The translations under genes and the position numbers were made by a program. 64,000 nt of DNA, taken from Arabidopsis thaliana. Its lineage: Eukaryota > Streptophyta > Magnoliopsida > Brassicales > Brassicaceae. The stretch spans positions 10,045,001-10,109,000 of the forward strand of contig NC_003075.7 in the NCBI RefSeq assembly GCF_000001735.4. The letters are read 5' to 3'. Shown here piece by piece: positions 1-10,695 of the stretch (within the stretch, counting starts at the first letter, position 1; each line of letters opens with the position of its first letter). The notes below the pieces were generated by a model, which made no database searches, had not been told where the DNA came from, and worked only from the letters and a program-made list of their open reading frames with translations.

Positions 1-948
1 TAGAGTAGAATTAACTAAACAAAGTGGTCTCTTGAGTTCCTCACTCTGAACAACCTTAACCGGAGTTGCATTGCAGTCACAAATCATTCGGACACGGTTC
101 TGTTTGAACAAGAACCGAGCAGCCTGAGGAATATCTGTTGCCGGATAATGTAAACCCAAATAAGGCTCCAAATCAGACCTTCTAATCTCAGAAACAACTT
201 CACCATGATCATCTTCATGAAACTGATAGACCATAACACGGTCATAACCGGTAAGTCTCTGAACATCTTCCACAACAGTATCACACAAGGCACCAATATC
301 TCCTCCGGGAAGTGACTGCAGCCTAGAAATGGCCCTAACGGCTAGCTTCTGAGACTGAACTGCGCCTGCAAGGGTCAAAGCCGGATCACCTGATTTAGCA
401 GGCTCCAAATCCATGACAATCCCTGCATCAATCCTGTGAAGAATAGCATAAAAAGGCTTCTGGGTCGTCCTAGAATGGACCAAAACAGGATTCAACAAGG
501 AAATCTCAGTAAAGGAAGCAGCTTTAGACAAAGAAGCTCCAGAGGAAGGAGTAAAAAGCGTCCTTGCATCGATTCCAATCAAACCCTTGACTTTATCAAA
601 CTCACCAGAATGGGAGGTGGAAGGAAGAGACAACAAACCAAGAAAGTCAGAAGAGTTGTCACTAAGACCAAGTATCCTAAAACTAGGTTCTTCGACAGCA
701 ATCAAACAACCAAAGGGCTGAACTAGACCGCCTCTTTGGATGTTAGACAAGTAAGCTGTGATGTGTTCATCAGGAACGTGATTGGGAGGTGAAATAACAG
801 ATTTGGAGTAGTTAAAAGACTTGCCGGTGTAAATGGATTGAGCGAAATCAGCAAAGAGAGCAGCATCAACAGAGTATTGAGCAGTGTTGGATTTTTGAGG
901 TTGAGGTTTCATGTTGCTTGCAGCTGAGCTTGAACTCTCGAATCCCAT
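1..948 (-). CDS. PHYE: Phytochrome E, N-terminal part of first exon (truncated by window edge)
   Basis: Red/far-red photoreceptor apoprotein; 316 codons are visible, read on the minus strand from the ATG at 948-946 ([11 protein letters not shown]...). The order is a Ser-rich N-terminal extension, a PAS-like region ([19 protein letters not shown], residues about 55-75) and the start of the GAF domain ([17 protein letters not shown] and [19 protein letters not shown]). These GAF motifs are typical of plant phytochromes. The frame stays open to base 1, where the visible protein ends VNSTL. In this family the bilin-binding Cys follows a few residues later, so it lies just outside the window. Assignment to PHYE rather than PHYA-D comes from the short N-terminus and my recollection of the sequence. 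The start is the first in-frame Met and its context fits the family. Transcription is divergent from nothing close by; about 1.3 kb separates it from the 3' end of SSP4b. Confidence 0.96.
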   Translation of the reverse strand, partial: MGFESSSSAASNMKPQPQKSNTAQYSVDAALFADFAQSIYTGKSFNYSKSVISPPNHVPDEHITAYLSNIQRGGLVQPFGCLIAVEEPSFRILGLSDNSSDFLGLLSLPSTSHSGEFDKVKGLIGIDARTLFTPSSGASLSKAASFTEISLLNPVLVHSRTTQKPFYAILHRIDAGIVMDLEPAKSGDPALTLAGAVQSQKLAVRAISRLQSLPGGDIGALCDTVVEDVQRLTGYDRVMVYQFHEDDHGEVVSEIRRSDLEPYLGLHYPATDIPQAARFLFKQNRVRMICDCNATPVKVVQSEELKRPLCLVNSTL

Positions 949-2310
949 AGCTTAGGGGAAAGTGTGGAGTGAGTTTCGACCAGAAGAAGAAGAAGAAGAA
1001 GCTGATTCTGTATCATTTGCAGCAAGAGAAAGAAAGAAGTAAAAAAAGTTTCCTTTTTGATATTTGGGATTCGTTTTTACCTCAAGATTCTTCTTTTCAT
1101 GTTTTGTTTTGCTTCCTTCAATGCTTTTTTTTTGCTACTCTGTTTGCATTCTCTCCCACACGTACAGCTTGTTCGGTGACCACCACCGATTCACTTTCAT
1201 TTTTTTTCCCTTTTCTTAAATTGCTTTATTTTTGTGAATAAAAAAGTTCCATGGAATAAGTATTTTTTTGTTACTCTGAATCTATTGAAGAAATGGCTAA
1301 TGTCTTTCTCAAATTTAATAGACCTTCAAAATTTCAACATATTTTGGTCAAAACTTTCAACTTTGATAATGTCCTCATACTTCTGAAAAAAAAACAAAGT
1401 TTCTTTTGAGCCAAATTTGAAACTATGTTTAGTCGAGAGTTACCAAAAGCAATCTCCAAAGCATCTAAACGACTGATGTTATGTAAGAAATCAATGACTT
1501 TCTTGGTTCATAAGAACCAATGTTAGAAAATATGATTCTTCTGACAGGTTTATTAACTAGTAACAAGAATATATGACTATCAAATGTTAATGAAAACAAG
1601 TTAACATTGTAAAGATGTACATATTGGCAAGTTTGTCAGGGAGCTTAAGACCTTAGACAAAACCTTAAGAGTCAAGTTAACACAGAGAAGAACAATAGTC
1701 AGGTCACTTCCTTACGCCTAATCAAAAGAACTTCTTGTTGAATGATCTGCACAATAAGGACCATGCCAACAGAATCATGAAACTTTTACTGAGAGTTATA
1801 GATTAAATAGCTTATTATAATACCACAGAACCACCAGATCCGGGCGCCCATATACGATATTCCTCCTTTATGAAAGACCACAGAAGCTAGAAAATTCGAT
1901 AAATTCACGAAAAAGAAGGTTCCAGATTGAACCTCTCTTCATTTATATTACTGACAATGCAGTAGTACAAAGATCTAACCAACAGTTTGAATTTACCACA
2001 AGGAGATAATGGCTGTTGTTAACCTCCAAAACTGATATTTCACTCAATAGTTACTCACTTTTATACATTCAGTATCTCAGCTTCACCAACTGTACATTTA
2101 GAACACTTAAGATTTCAATGATCTATTATCCTGGCTAAAACAAGGGTTACGCTTTACTTGTGTACTAATATCACCGAGCATTATTCTATGGTTCACTAAT
2201 TAAATAGCACCTAAGAAGTCTTGAGGAACTAAACTAGTCTATGACTAAATCTGTTAAAGAAACCCAGAATCTGCAATCAAGATATAGTGGAAACAAAAGG
2301 AAGAGATTTC
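949..2310. other. PHYE leader and intergenic region before SSP4b
   Basis: Bases 949 to about 1250 are the likely 5' leader and core promoter of PHYE. They include a GAA trinucleotide run near 980-1003 and long T runs on the plus strand (1045-1240). The remainder is AT-rich with no supported gene. The stretch from about 2160 to 2310 is the probable 3' UTR of the minus-strand phosphatase gene. I see no RNA gene or transposon here. The 90-codon open frame at 969-1241 is low-complexity Lys/Phe-rich translation of simple sequence and is not supported. Confidence 0.5.
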
Positions 2311-4052
2311 TTATTCCTTGTTACCGAATCTCTTGGCAATGACAGGACGAACATCGTTGGCATCAGCCAATGTCTCTAAGAAGGGAAGTAATGTAATCAG
2401 ACCATCATCAGTTGGATCATCATACCAACTTTTAATAGGGATCCCATTGTTTATTTGCAATCTGTACACCTGAAACAAGAACAATGAGGGTCCATGTAAT
2501 ACTCAACTAAACTACAAATTCTGCACTGTAACTATCGTTCTTTGAAATTCGATTTGCTTGTGGTGTCTATCACTGAGACTAAGGTAAAAGCAAAAATTAA
2601 TGAAACAAAGGTAGTGAAGTGAATCCTTTAGAAAATACCTGTGGACAGTTGTCAACTATAGCCACTTTTGCTAGATCAAGACCCAAAACGGTTAAATCCT
2701 TGGTATAAATACCATCTGAAAGAATGCATGAATCCCGGTAAAAACGTTGCGATACAAACTTCCCATCTGGATCCAATATATCTAGAAGCTGAGACGCATA
2801 GATGCTGTGACTAGCCGTGAAGATGACAACATGAAAAAGTTCAACCACCCTCTCTAAGAACCTATAAAGGTATGGTCTTTGTTTCACGTAAACAGTGTTC
2901 TCTTGCATATTGAAAGTGACTCTGAAGGAAAAGTCTGTATCTCTACAGACTTCCAGAGTCGAATGGACCAGAGTTTCTGCAATGTCATTTAAAGATGATT
3001 AGTAAGTGTGGTTGTACCATGGAGGCAAAACTTAACCAAGTGGTTCATATCATACCATCCAAATCAAGAACAAGGGTTACCGCCTTCCTTTTCGGAGAGT
3101 CCCTAGGCTGCTGCATATCCGGGAAATAATTGAATACCACATCAGCTAATTCTGGTTGATTTCTTAAGAAAATCTGTGGATCAAAATCTTCAGTTTGTTC
3201 AGCTTCAGTGTGATTCTCTGCTGCTTCCAAGTTTTTTGATCTTGACCGATTAATCCTGTTATCCTCATCAGACTTAACATCATCACTGCTGGCTGATCTA
3301 TCTTCTAAGTAAGGTAATAACATGTACTGCTCAGCTGCATCTAGTAACACACTTGGCTCTGGAAAGATACAATGAGGCAAGGGACTTATCTCAGTGAAAA
3401 AATCAACATTTCCACTCTCATAGAATGGCAAGCTTGCAATCAGCACATCAGATAGAAAGTAATCAGAATCGTTGCAAAACTGATTGTTGCTGCAGTCATC
3501 AGCTCCCCACCTAGGCATTTCCCATTGCACATTGTTCCCTTCCACAAATACTAAGGAAAACCATTCTTAGATTACTCGATTCTCAATCAAAAAGACAGCT
3601 TAAATAAAAAAATGAAAGAGTAAGAGAATATACCTCGGTCAGTTTCAGAATACAGTTCATCATCAAGAACAGGTGAAAATATTGTATCCATATTCGACGC
3701 ATTTTTGGAACTGTCTTCAACTAGCAGGTCTTGGGGTTCATTTGTTACAACATCCCTAGTAGAAGAATCCAAACCTATAGTAATCAAAAGCATCATCAGA
3801 ACAAATTTAAAACAAAAAGATGACCGACCTATTTGTAGAATTCAAGAAACAAGCCTTACCTATATTCTGTTCCTCGTTGTTGTTGCAATTCTGAGTAGCA
3901 GTGACCAAAAGTTCCATTCTCTCCGATATTTTGGGATCAAAGCATGAATTTTTAACATCCTTATGAGGTTTCTTACAAACACCAAGAACTCTTTTCTCTC
4001 TTAACGAGTCCTTGCTTATCTTGCTCTTCATTTTCAAAAATGGCATTGGCAT
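2311..4052 (-). CDS. SSP4b: SCP1-like small phosphatase 4b (FCP1-homology protein phosphatase)
   Basis: Predicted 441-residue Ser/Thr phosphatase of the HAD superfamily FCP/SCP class, which dephosphorylates the RNA polymerase II C-terminal domain. Five coding exons: 4052-3860, 3774-3634, 3550-3056, 2976-2639, 2469-2311. All phases agree. The acid catalytic motif DLDET (residues 274-278, first Asp the nucleophile) is split by the exon 3/4 junction. Downstream motifs are VVIFTASHSIYASQLLDILD and AIVDNCPQVY, where the conserved Asp closes the active site. The C-terminus (WYDDPTDDGLITLLPFLETL) is typical of plant SSP4/SSP5. The N-terminal half is long, acidic and probably unstructured. A 5' UTR intron (about 4343-4077) ends just before the ATG. 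SSP4b rather than SSP4 is inferred from map position. Confidence 0.92.
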
Positions 4053-4076
4053 AGTCTCTAGAAATACAACAACAAG

Positions 4077-5210
4077 CTGCAAAAGAAATGGTCTCAAGAT
4101 CAAACCAGCAGCAGATACTGCAAAACAAAGTCAGCTTGTTGATGAAATTACAGAATATAGTAAGATAAACATACGGATCTGTAACAGGAATTTTTGATCA
4201 TTTTCACAAACTCAAACACAAGTCAACCGATAAAACCAAAATAAAATTGCTAAGAAACGTTAAACACAGATAATTAACAATCAAAATTGCAGAAAAACAA
4301 CAAGAATTAGATTGAGCTAAGGAAGAAGAAGAAGAAGACCTACCTGAAGAAGCAAGAGTTTTTTTTTTCTTCCTCCTCTCTGGTTTTTTTCTTTCTGAAA
4401 GACAATTCCACGAATGAGAGAAGCTTATTAGTTATTACGTTTTTTTTATTCCGATCAAAAACTTTTGGTGGGCGGGTTCTTAACCTGTAATAAGATGACA
4501 CGTATAGAGTTTTATCCAGCTCAGCTACTCACCCTTGTAACTTGACACGTGCTTCTCCTTTTAATTCTTTTAAAATTTGAAGTTAGGTATAATGGGCTTA
4601 GGCCCATATTACACGTAGGCTCGGACCAACGTCCTTATCCATTAATCAATCATTTAAAAACTCCCAGATTCTTTCTCTCCGCGCGTTGTTTTAGTAGCGC
4701 GTGACCTTTACTTTTCTCGAATCTAAAATTTCAAAAAAAATCTCCAATTATTTTTTAAGCCTTTTTTTTAATAGAATCTCAGACAACAACTGTTTTAAAC
4801 AAAATATGTAAAATTAAGCTTATTATTATCCAAAACCTATTCATGTCTTAATTGAAAATCTGCTAAAAATATATAAAGTTAATAAAAAAAGTAATTAAGC
4901 TACCAAATAATGATAATTAACACATATACCATTTTCTTTACATAACTTTCCAAAAATTTGAATTTCTTTCCTTTTTCCCGAACTCATTATTTAGTCCCAA
5001 ATTCAAAAGAAATAAAATAAATAAAAAAGAGGTTTTTTTCTTCTTTTTCTTCCGATATACTCGAAGTCAATAGAACGAAAGAGATACAAACATCAAGAAT
5101 CTTTATTTTGGGTTTTAGAATTGCTCGTCAAAGAATCGTGAATCTAAGAAGTTTTTGAATTCAAATCTGATTTGTGTTGTTTTCCGGTAATCCGGAGAGA
5201 GAGAGGAATA
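4077..5210. promoter_or_regulatory. Shared 5' region of SSP4b (-) and the DUF1296 gene (+)
   Basis: The two genes are divergent. The SSP4b 5' UTR exon ends at about 4344 (donor CAG|GTAGG on the minus strand). The plus-strand gene has a long leader to its ATG at 5211. Between them is a perfect inverted motif TGGGC-TTAG-GCCCA at about 4594-4607. GGCCCA/TGGGCC is the site II element bound by TCP factors in housekeeping-type plant promoters. GCGCGT/CGCGCG islands occur at 4680-4702. No convincing TATA box sits at a fixed distance from either start, which fits TATA-less expression. Bases 4800-4990 are plain AT-rich DNA with nothing recognisable. Confidence 0.55.
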
Positions 5211-8200
5211 ATGGGTGGTGGTGGCGGCAGCGTTAGTAACGCGAATGGAGGTGTTCCGGCGTCTTCGAGGAAGGTTATTCAGGATTTGAAGGAGATTGTG
5301 GAGTGTTCTGAGTTAGAGATTTATGCGATGCTTGTTGAGTGCGATATGAATCCTGATGAAGCTGTTAATCGTCTTCTCTCTCAAGGTTCGTTCTTCCAGC
5401 TTCAATAGCTTTTTATCTCTTTTTTAGTTTCTGGGTTTTAGCTTCGAATTTGTTTAATGGAACTTGAATAGCAAAAAAAAAATCAAAACTTCAAGGAGTT
5501 TTAATTTAACCTTGTGAAGAAATTTTTGCAATCATGTTGAATCTGTTAGAACTTCTTGTATAAGAGAATGTGTCAGAACTTTATTTGATTTCCTTAAGTT
5601 TCTTGAAATAGTAATGTTATTTTGGATTTTGTTGAATCTTTTTTGTTATCTGTTTCTGGAAATAAATATATAAATCAGTTTTTTTCTCTTTTTTTATGTT
5701 ACAGTTTCTTATAATGTTGTTTCGTTAAAACTTTTCAGATACTTTTCATGAGGTGAAGAGTAAACGAGAGAAAAAGAAAGAGGTTTGTCGAATATAACAT
5801 AAAACAGCTACTAGTTTAGTTACTAATGCCATATAGCTTTAGATGATTAAAATCTTTTTATCTGATTTTCATTTATTTGTCTGTTTGTTCAGACTAAAGA
5901 CCATGCAGACTCCTGGACGCGTAATGTCCCGAATCGTGGAGCTAGAAGCGGTAATGACAGTTACAATACCTCTCGAGGTGGCAGAAACAAGTATAAATCT
6001 AATGGTAGTAAGATGCAAATTGTGCAAGAGATAGTTTTCTCTTTTTTCTTATGTTCGTTGTGGTTTTGGTTATCTTGAAAAATGTCTAAACTTGTTTCTG
6101 GATTTTGCTTCAGAGACAGGAAAAATTCAAGGTGTACCTGTGAATAGAAGAGAAAACGGAGCACGTAATCATTTGGCTGGATCTTCTGCATCATCTGGTT
6201 TGCTTGGACGCCTACCTGGTTTGCTTAGACGCCAACCACCATCAAACAGGTTCTTACCTTCATGTGGTCTTTTGGTATCTAATTTTCGTAACAATGTCCA
6301 ATATTTTGTGTTATCTTAGTATCTCCTTTGCATTGCAGTGATCTTCCAAGCTCTAAAGTCAAGAAAGCACCAACGACCCCCAGTGATGCAGTTACTTTGT
6401 CTTCGTTGCCTTTTCCTGCGTATCAATCAGCTTGGGCTAGCGCTAACCCTGGGCAAAGAACTATGGCTGAAATTGTGAAAATGGGTAGACCTAACCTGCA
6501 GAAGAATGTCGCTTTGCCTCGTTCATCAGAGGCTCAAGAGAGCAGCAGTAAAGCCCCTTTGAAGGATGAATGCCCTTCAATTGAGAAGCAAGACGTTTCT
6601 TATCTATCATCCTCTGTCTTGAAACCATCTGCTGAATCTAAGATTTCTTCCGACCAATTTAGTGAGTCTCAACATTTGGATGAGACTCTTTTGGATGACA
6701 TCCACCGCGAAACAAAAACTTATCCAACTGGGTCTCCTCCTGATGTGGATCACAATCCGCTAGCTTCAGTATCAAGCAGAAATTTGGTTGACGATGAATC
6801 TAGAGATTCCTTAGTATGTGACGATGAAAATAACAAAGCTGAAAGACATTCTTATGAGGAAAATCAAGGTGAGATATCCATATTCTCTGTGTGAGTCTTC
6901 TTTTTATCTCTTTCTTCCTCTTTGTCATGTTTTCTAATGTTTGCTTTTTCCATTATTTTCAGATGAAGATGTTTCTACTTCTGTTGCTACTGGTTTTCAG
7001 CAACTAACTATTTACAATGAAGAAGAGCAGGAAGCATTACCAAAGGAAGAAAAACATGCGGTGATAATCCCCAATCACCTGCAAGTCCATACCTCGGAAT
7101 GCTTGCACTTAATGTTCGGTTGTTTTTCTTCTGGGATAGGATCTGGTCAACCTAGTGCCTTGAATGATAACTTGGAAGAACCACTAGTAGCAGAGGATGA
7201 TTCATCATTCAGACATCCCGACACTAACTTCTATGGAGAAGAAGAAGCAGAACAGCCGAGAAATGCTGTTACAAATGAACAAGTGTCTTATCAAATCGAT
7301 TCAAGTACCCAAAATTATAATTCTGCCACAGATTCTAAGACAGACGCAGTGCAACATGAACCGCCTCAAGAAGTCATCAATACAAGTTTTCGTCTTCCGA
7401 AGGTTACAGATTTGAAAACAACCAACTGTTCCATCCTCCATCAGAAACAAATCCTCAGAGGCAGAATCTCGATACCTACCCCAACATAATGGTAAACATC
7501 AAACACTATTCAGATTTAAAAATCTATCACACAATCGAAAAGGATCACTGAAAAGATTTTAACCATATCTACTATTTTTTTTTTCTTAATGTGCAGCAGC
7601 AAGGATATACAAGTTCGTTACCCAACACTCTACTCCCATCAGGCATTCAAGATGGAAGAGAATCTAATCTTCACTACTCGCCTTTCACAACACTATACAA
7701 CACTGAAATTTCCATGGCCGAGGTAACCAAATCCCCGTTTCTCTTTCATATGATCTTATTCTAAGCTTTCCTTCAATACCATTGCTTACACAAATTTGAT
7801 TGCAGGCACTAAGAGCTGCGAGTATTTCACCTCAAAACGCAATACCCAGTGCAGGACAGCAAGCAGCAACTCTTGCACAACATCTTGCCTTAAATCCCTA
7901 CTCTCATCAGCCTGAGATGCCTTTAGGACATTATGGCAATTTGATAAGCTACCCATTCATGGCACAGTGTTACAACCCTTTCATGCTTTCAGCTTTTCAA
8001 CAAGTGTTTCCTACTGGTAATCATCAGTCTTTAGTTGATATGCTTATGCAATACAAGACTCAAACAACCGCTCCTCCTGTTCCTCCTCCCTCTGCCTATG
8101 GGTTCGGTGGAGGCGCTGTCTCAAGTAATAACTTCCCTTTGAATCCCACAAGTGCTGCAAACTCCTACGAAGATGTCTTGAGCTCACAGTTTAATGAGAG

Positions 8201-8790
8201 CAACCACTTGGCATCATCTCTTCAGCAGCAGGTAAACCATGAAATTCTTCTCAGGTTTTATAATCATGTTGGTGTGTTTTGGTTCTGTTTGGTTTCCTTC
8301 CTCTGTTTAGTCAGCTGGAATTTATACTGGAGTATTCGATTTTATTTATTTTTGTTCGATTTTGGATGGGTTTGGCTCAGTTTTGAACTGTTGGATTTTA
8401 AGAAAATCGGTGCAGTTTGGTTTCTGTTATTTGTGCGTTCTCTTTTTCGCAAACCTTAACGAGTAGCTTTCTTTGTTTTGCTTTGATCTACAGAACGAAA
8501 AAACAACAGCATGGCATCAAGGACAACAAGCCAACTCGCGAGTGGTTCCAGGAAGCGGATATTACAGCTACCCTGGTCATCAGAATCAGCAGCCTCCCGG
8601 TTTCCGTCAAGCCCAACAACTGCAACATCAGCAGCAGTCGTCTCAACAACAACAACAACAACAACATTATGGAGGACATGGGTATGTGAGTCCTTACCAT
8701 TCACAAGCTGTAATGTCACTAGAACATCTTCATCACCAATACCAACAACAGCAAAACGCTAGAGACGCGTCGAAACAGTCCCAACAATAG
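5211..8790 (+). CDS. DUF1296 / GBF-interacting-protein-1-like Gln-rich protein
   Basis: Plant protein whose N-terminus (residues about 15-60, SSRKVIQDLKEIVECSELEIY...CDMNPDEAVNRLLSQ) is the UBA-like GIP1 N-terminal domain (DUF1296). In GIP1 this family is reported to help bZIP G-box factors bind DNA. Exons: 5211-5385, 5739-5782, 5893-6004, 6114-6249, 6339-6868, 6963-about 7284, about 7374-7491, 7597-7722, 7806-8231, 8494-8790. The middle is Ser/Asn-rich. The C-terminus is strongly Gln-rich, including a CAA-coded Gln run at about 8643-8668, and ends NARDASKQSQQ. The reading frame changes between about 7280 and 7375. I join it with a small intron (7285-7370 or 7285-7373), which is inferred only from phase and the family-like HQYKFSSSEGYRFEN that follows. 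The exon at 7597 has a tandem CAGCAG acceptor. Confidence 0.85.
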
Positions 8791-10695
8791 TTATGGCCCA
8801 ACAACTACTGATGAAAAGCAATCCATTCAAATCCTTCTTTCCCCCTTATTTTCATCTCTCATTCCAGAGCAGCGATGGGATGATTCCGTTGTTTGAAAAT
8901 GGCGTTGTGTTGTGTGTGTGTTTAAGGTTCAGGGTAGGGTCTTATGAGAGGGTTTTGTGAGAGAACCTTCAATGGGTTAACTTGTTTACTTGCTAACCTT
9001 CTTATATTACTAAAAAGAACTCTATTTTTCTTTCTTGTCTGTTTCTTATCATTTTACTTTTTAACTATTTAGTCTTGACATTCTATATCAGACCAAACTT
9101 CATAGTAAAGATTATTAAGCTTAGCATGTCCTGACTAACCTGCGTCATATTAAATAGTATGGAAAGAGAAGAAAAATTTGAAAACAGAGAAATTCAATTA
9201 CTATTTACACATTTTGACGGTGTGATTATGCTAATTTATCTACTATTAAATAAGTTGTGTATAATGAAGAAAGCTAATCAAATCATGTGTTCTTTGTTTG
9301 GTACTAGTCTACTACACAATATTTAATTGGATAGTATAGTTAATAGAGAGATGTGTACTTATCTAACTCTGGAAAACCACGTCATGTGAGATTTGTTAAC
9401 AAAACGACACATTTTGCCGTTTTATTTGTTTTCAGCTCCAAAAATTCAAGTCATCTCTGTGTTTAAAAATTTTAATATGAGAGAGACGCTGTACCTTTTT
9501 GTCAAACATAGTTGACACTTTAATTCGGTCGAAGTGTTTACTGGAATTCAAACTTACAACTTCGACCCCTCCATTTTAAAATTACGGTTCCCAATGGTGA
9601 CGAAACCGCACGTTGCAGTACAATTTTAATACTCCCTCCATTTTTATTTAGTTGATGTTTTAGGAGAATACACATGCATAAAAAAATTATTTAACTTTTA
9701 TCTATTTTAAAACTAAAATATCATCTATTATTTAATCAACCAGTAGAAAAATAATCTGCAAAAAAAAATCATTAAAATCAATAAAAATACAAATAATTTT
9801 CCATTGAAAATTTAAAACATCATTCCTTTAAAAACAAAAATAAAAGTTTAAAACATCATTACGGAAAGAGTAGTAACAAAATTTTCTGAAATTGCTAGAA
9901 TTTTAGGGCCACAATCAATTGCTTCTTTTTATTTTGCTCAGTTACAATATAATAATACAATGAAAACTACATCGCATTTGATATGTAGTTAAACCGTATA
10001 TCTCCATTCGGAACTTATTTATCTGATCTATAATGTCAATTAGATTTATTATTCGGAACACAATTCATATAAATGTTAGTTTTAGATAAAATTTTAGAGA
10101 AAATATGAAAGGAGCCAAACTCAATCTTAGACTTAATAAAGAGTATTTTTCCACAAATAGTTACAAGAAAACCAATTCAATTATTAGCAGCATGTGTAAT
10201 GTGTGCAATCTAGTAATCTGAAATAGAATAACAAAATCGGTCTGGATATATTATTATTGAAGAAGATGCCATATTATTAATTATTATAAAAAAAAGATGC
10301 CATATTAATTTTAAAAAATAGCATGTTATATAGGTTCTTATAGTATCATATGTAAATGTTTCTTGTTTTTTGTGCAAACCGCATCAAATCATTATTAAAT
10401 GAATATCAGTATATAACCTTTGATTTCTCTCTAAAAAATGTTAATAGCCACAAGAAAAACTTAAGAAAGCGCCATTTCTGCTTCTTCTTACTTCAATCCT
10501 TTGCGAGAGAGAGAGAGAGAGAGAGATAAAGTTTCTTCCTTTTTCCCACGTTTCACGTTCCTCCTCTTACCTCTTTCTCCTTCGCTTCAATCCCTTCAAG
10601 TTTCAGTCTTTAGATCAAACCAAAAAAAAAAAACGATCTTTTTCCGATAATTCAGTTAACTTCAATCGGAAAACCATTTCCAGTTTTCCGGCGAG
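8791..10695. other. Intergenic region and TPK3 promoter/leader
   Basis: Bases 8791-9000 are the 3' UTR of the DUF1296 gene. From 9100 the sequence is AT-rich and non-coding and contains a Stowaway-like element (9632-9870, listed separately). The TPK3 5' leader occupies about 10450-10695. It carries a GA dinucleotide run at about 10507-10527 followed by a CT-rich tract, a common arrangement in plant leaders. No other gene is supported. Confidence 0.5.
9632..9870. mobile_element. Stowaway-like (mariner-type) MITE, about 239 bp
   Basis: Starts CTCCCTCCATTTTTATTT and ends ...ATTACGGAAAGAG. The reverse complement of the end reads CTCTTTCCGTAATGATG, so the termini form imperfect inverted repeats with the plant Stowaway signature CTCCCTCCG. 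TA dinucleotides flank both sides (9630-9631 and 9871-9872), as expected for the mariner target-site duplication. The subterminal motif GATGTTTTA recurs inside both ends in inverted orientation. There is no coding capacity. The boundary call rests on these ends only. Confidence 0.7.

Noticed and set aside
436-726. 96-codon plus-strand frame within PHYE
   Set aside because: Antisense to a well-supported coding exon; Lys/Arg-rich composition comes from the opposite strand.
8456-8762. Several antisense and alternative frames over the Gln-rich exon
   Set aside because: Poly-Gln codons give long open Leu/Val/Thr frames on other frames and strands by composition alone.
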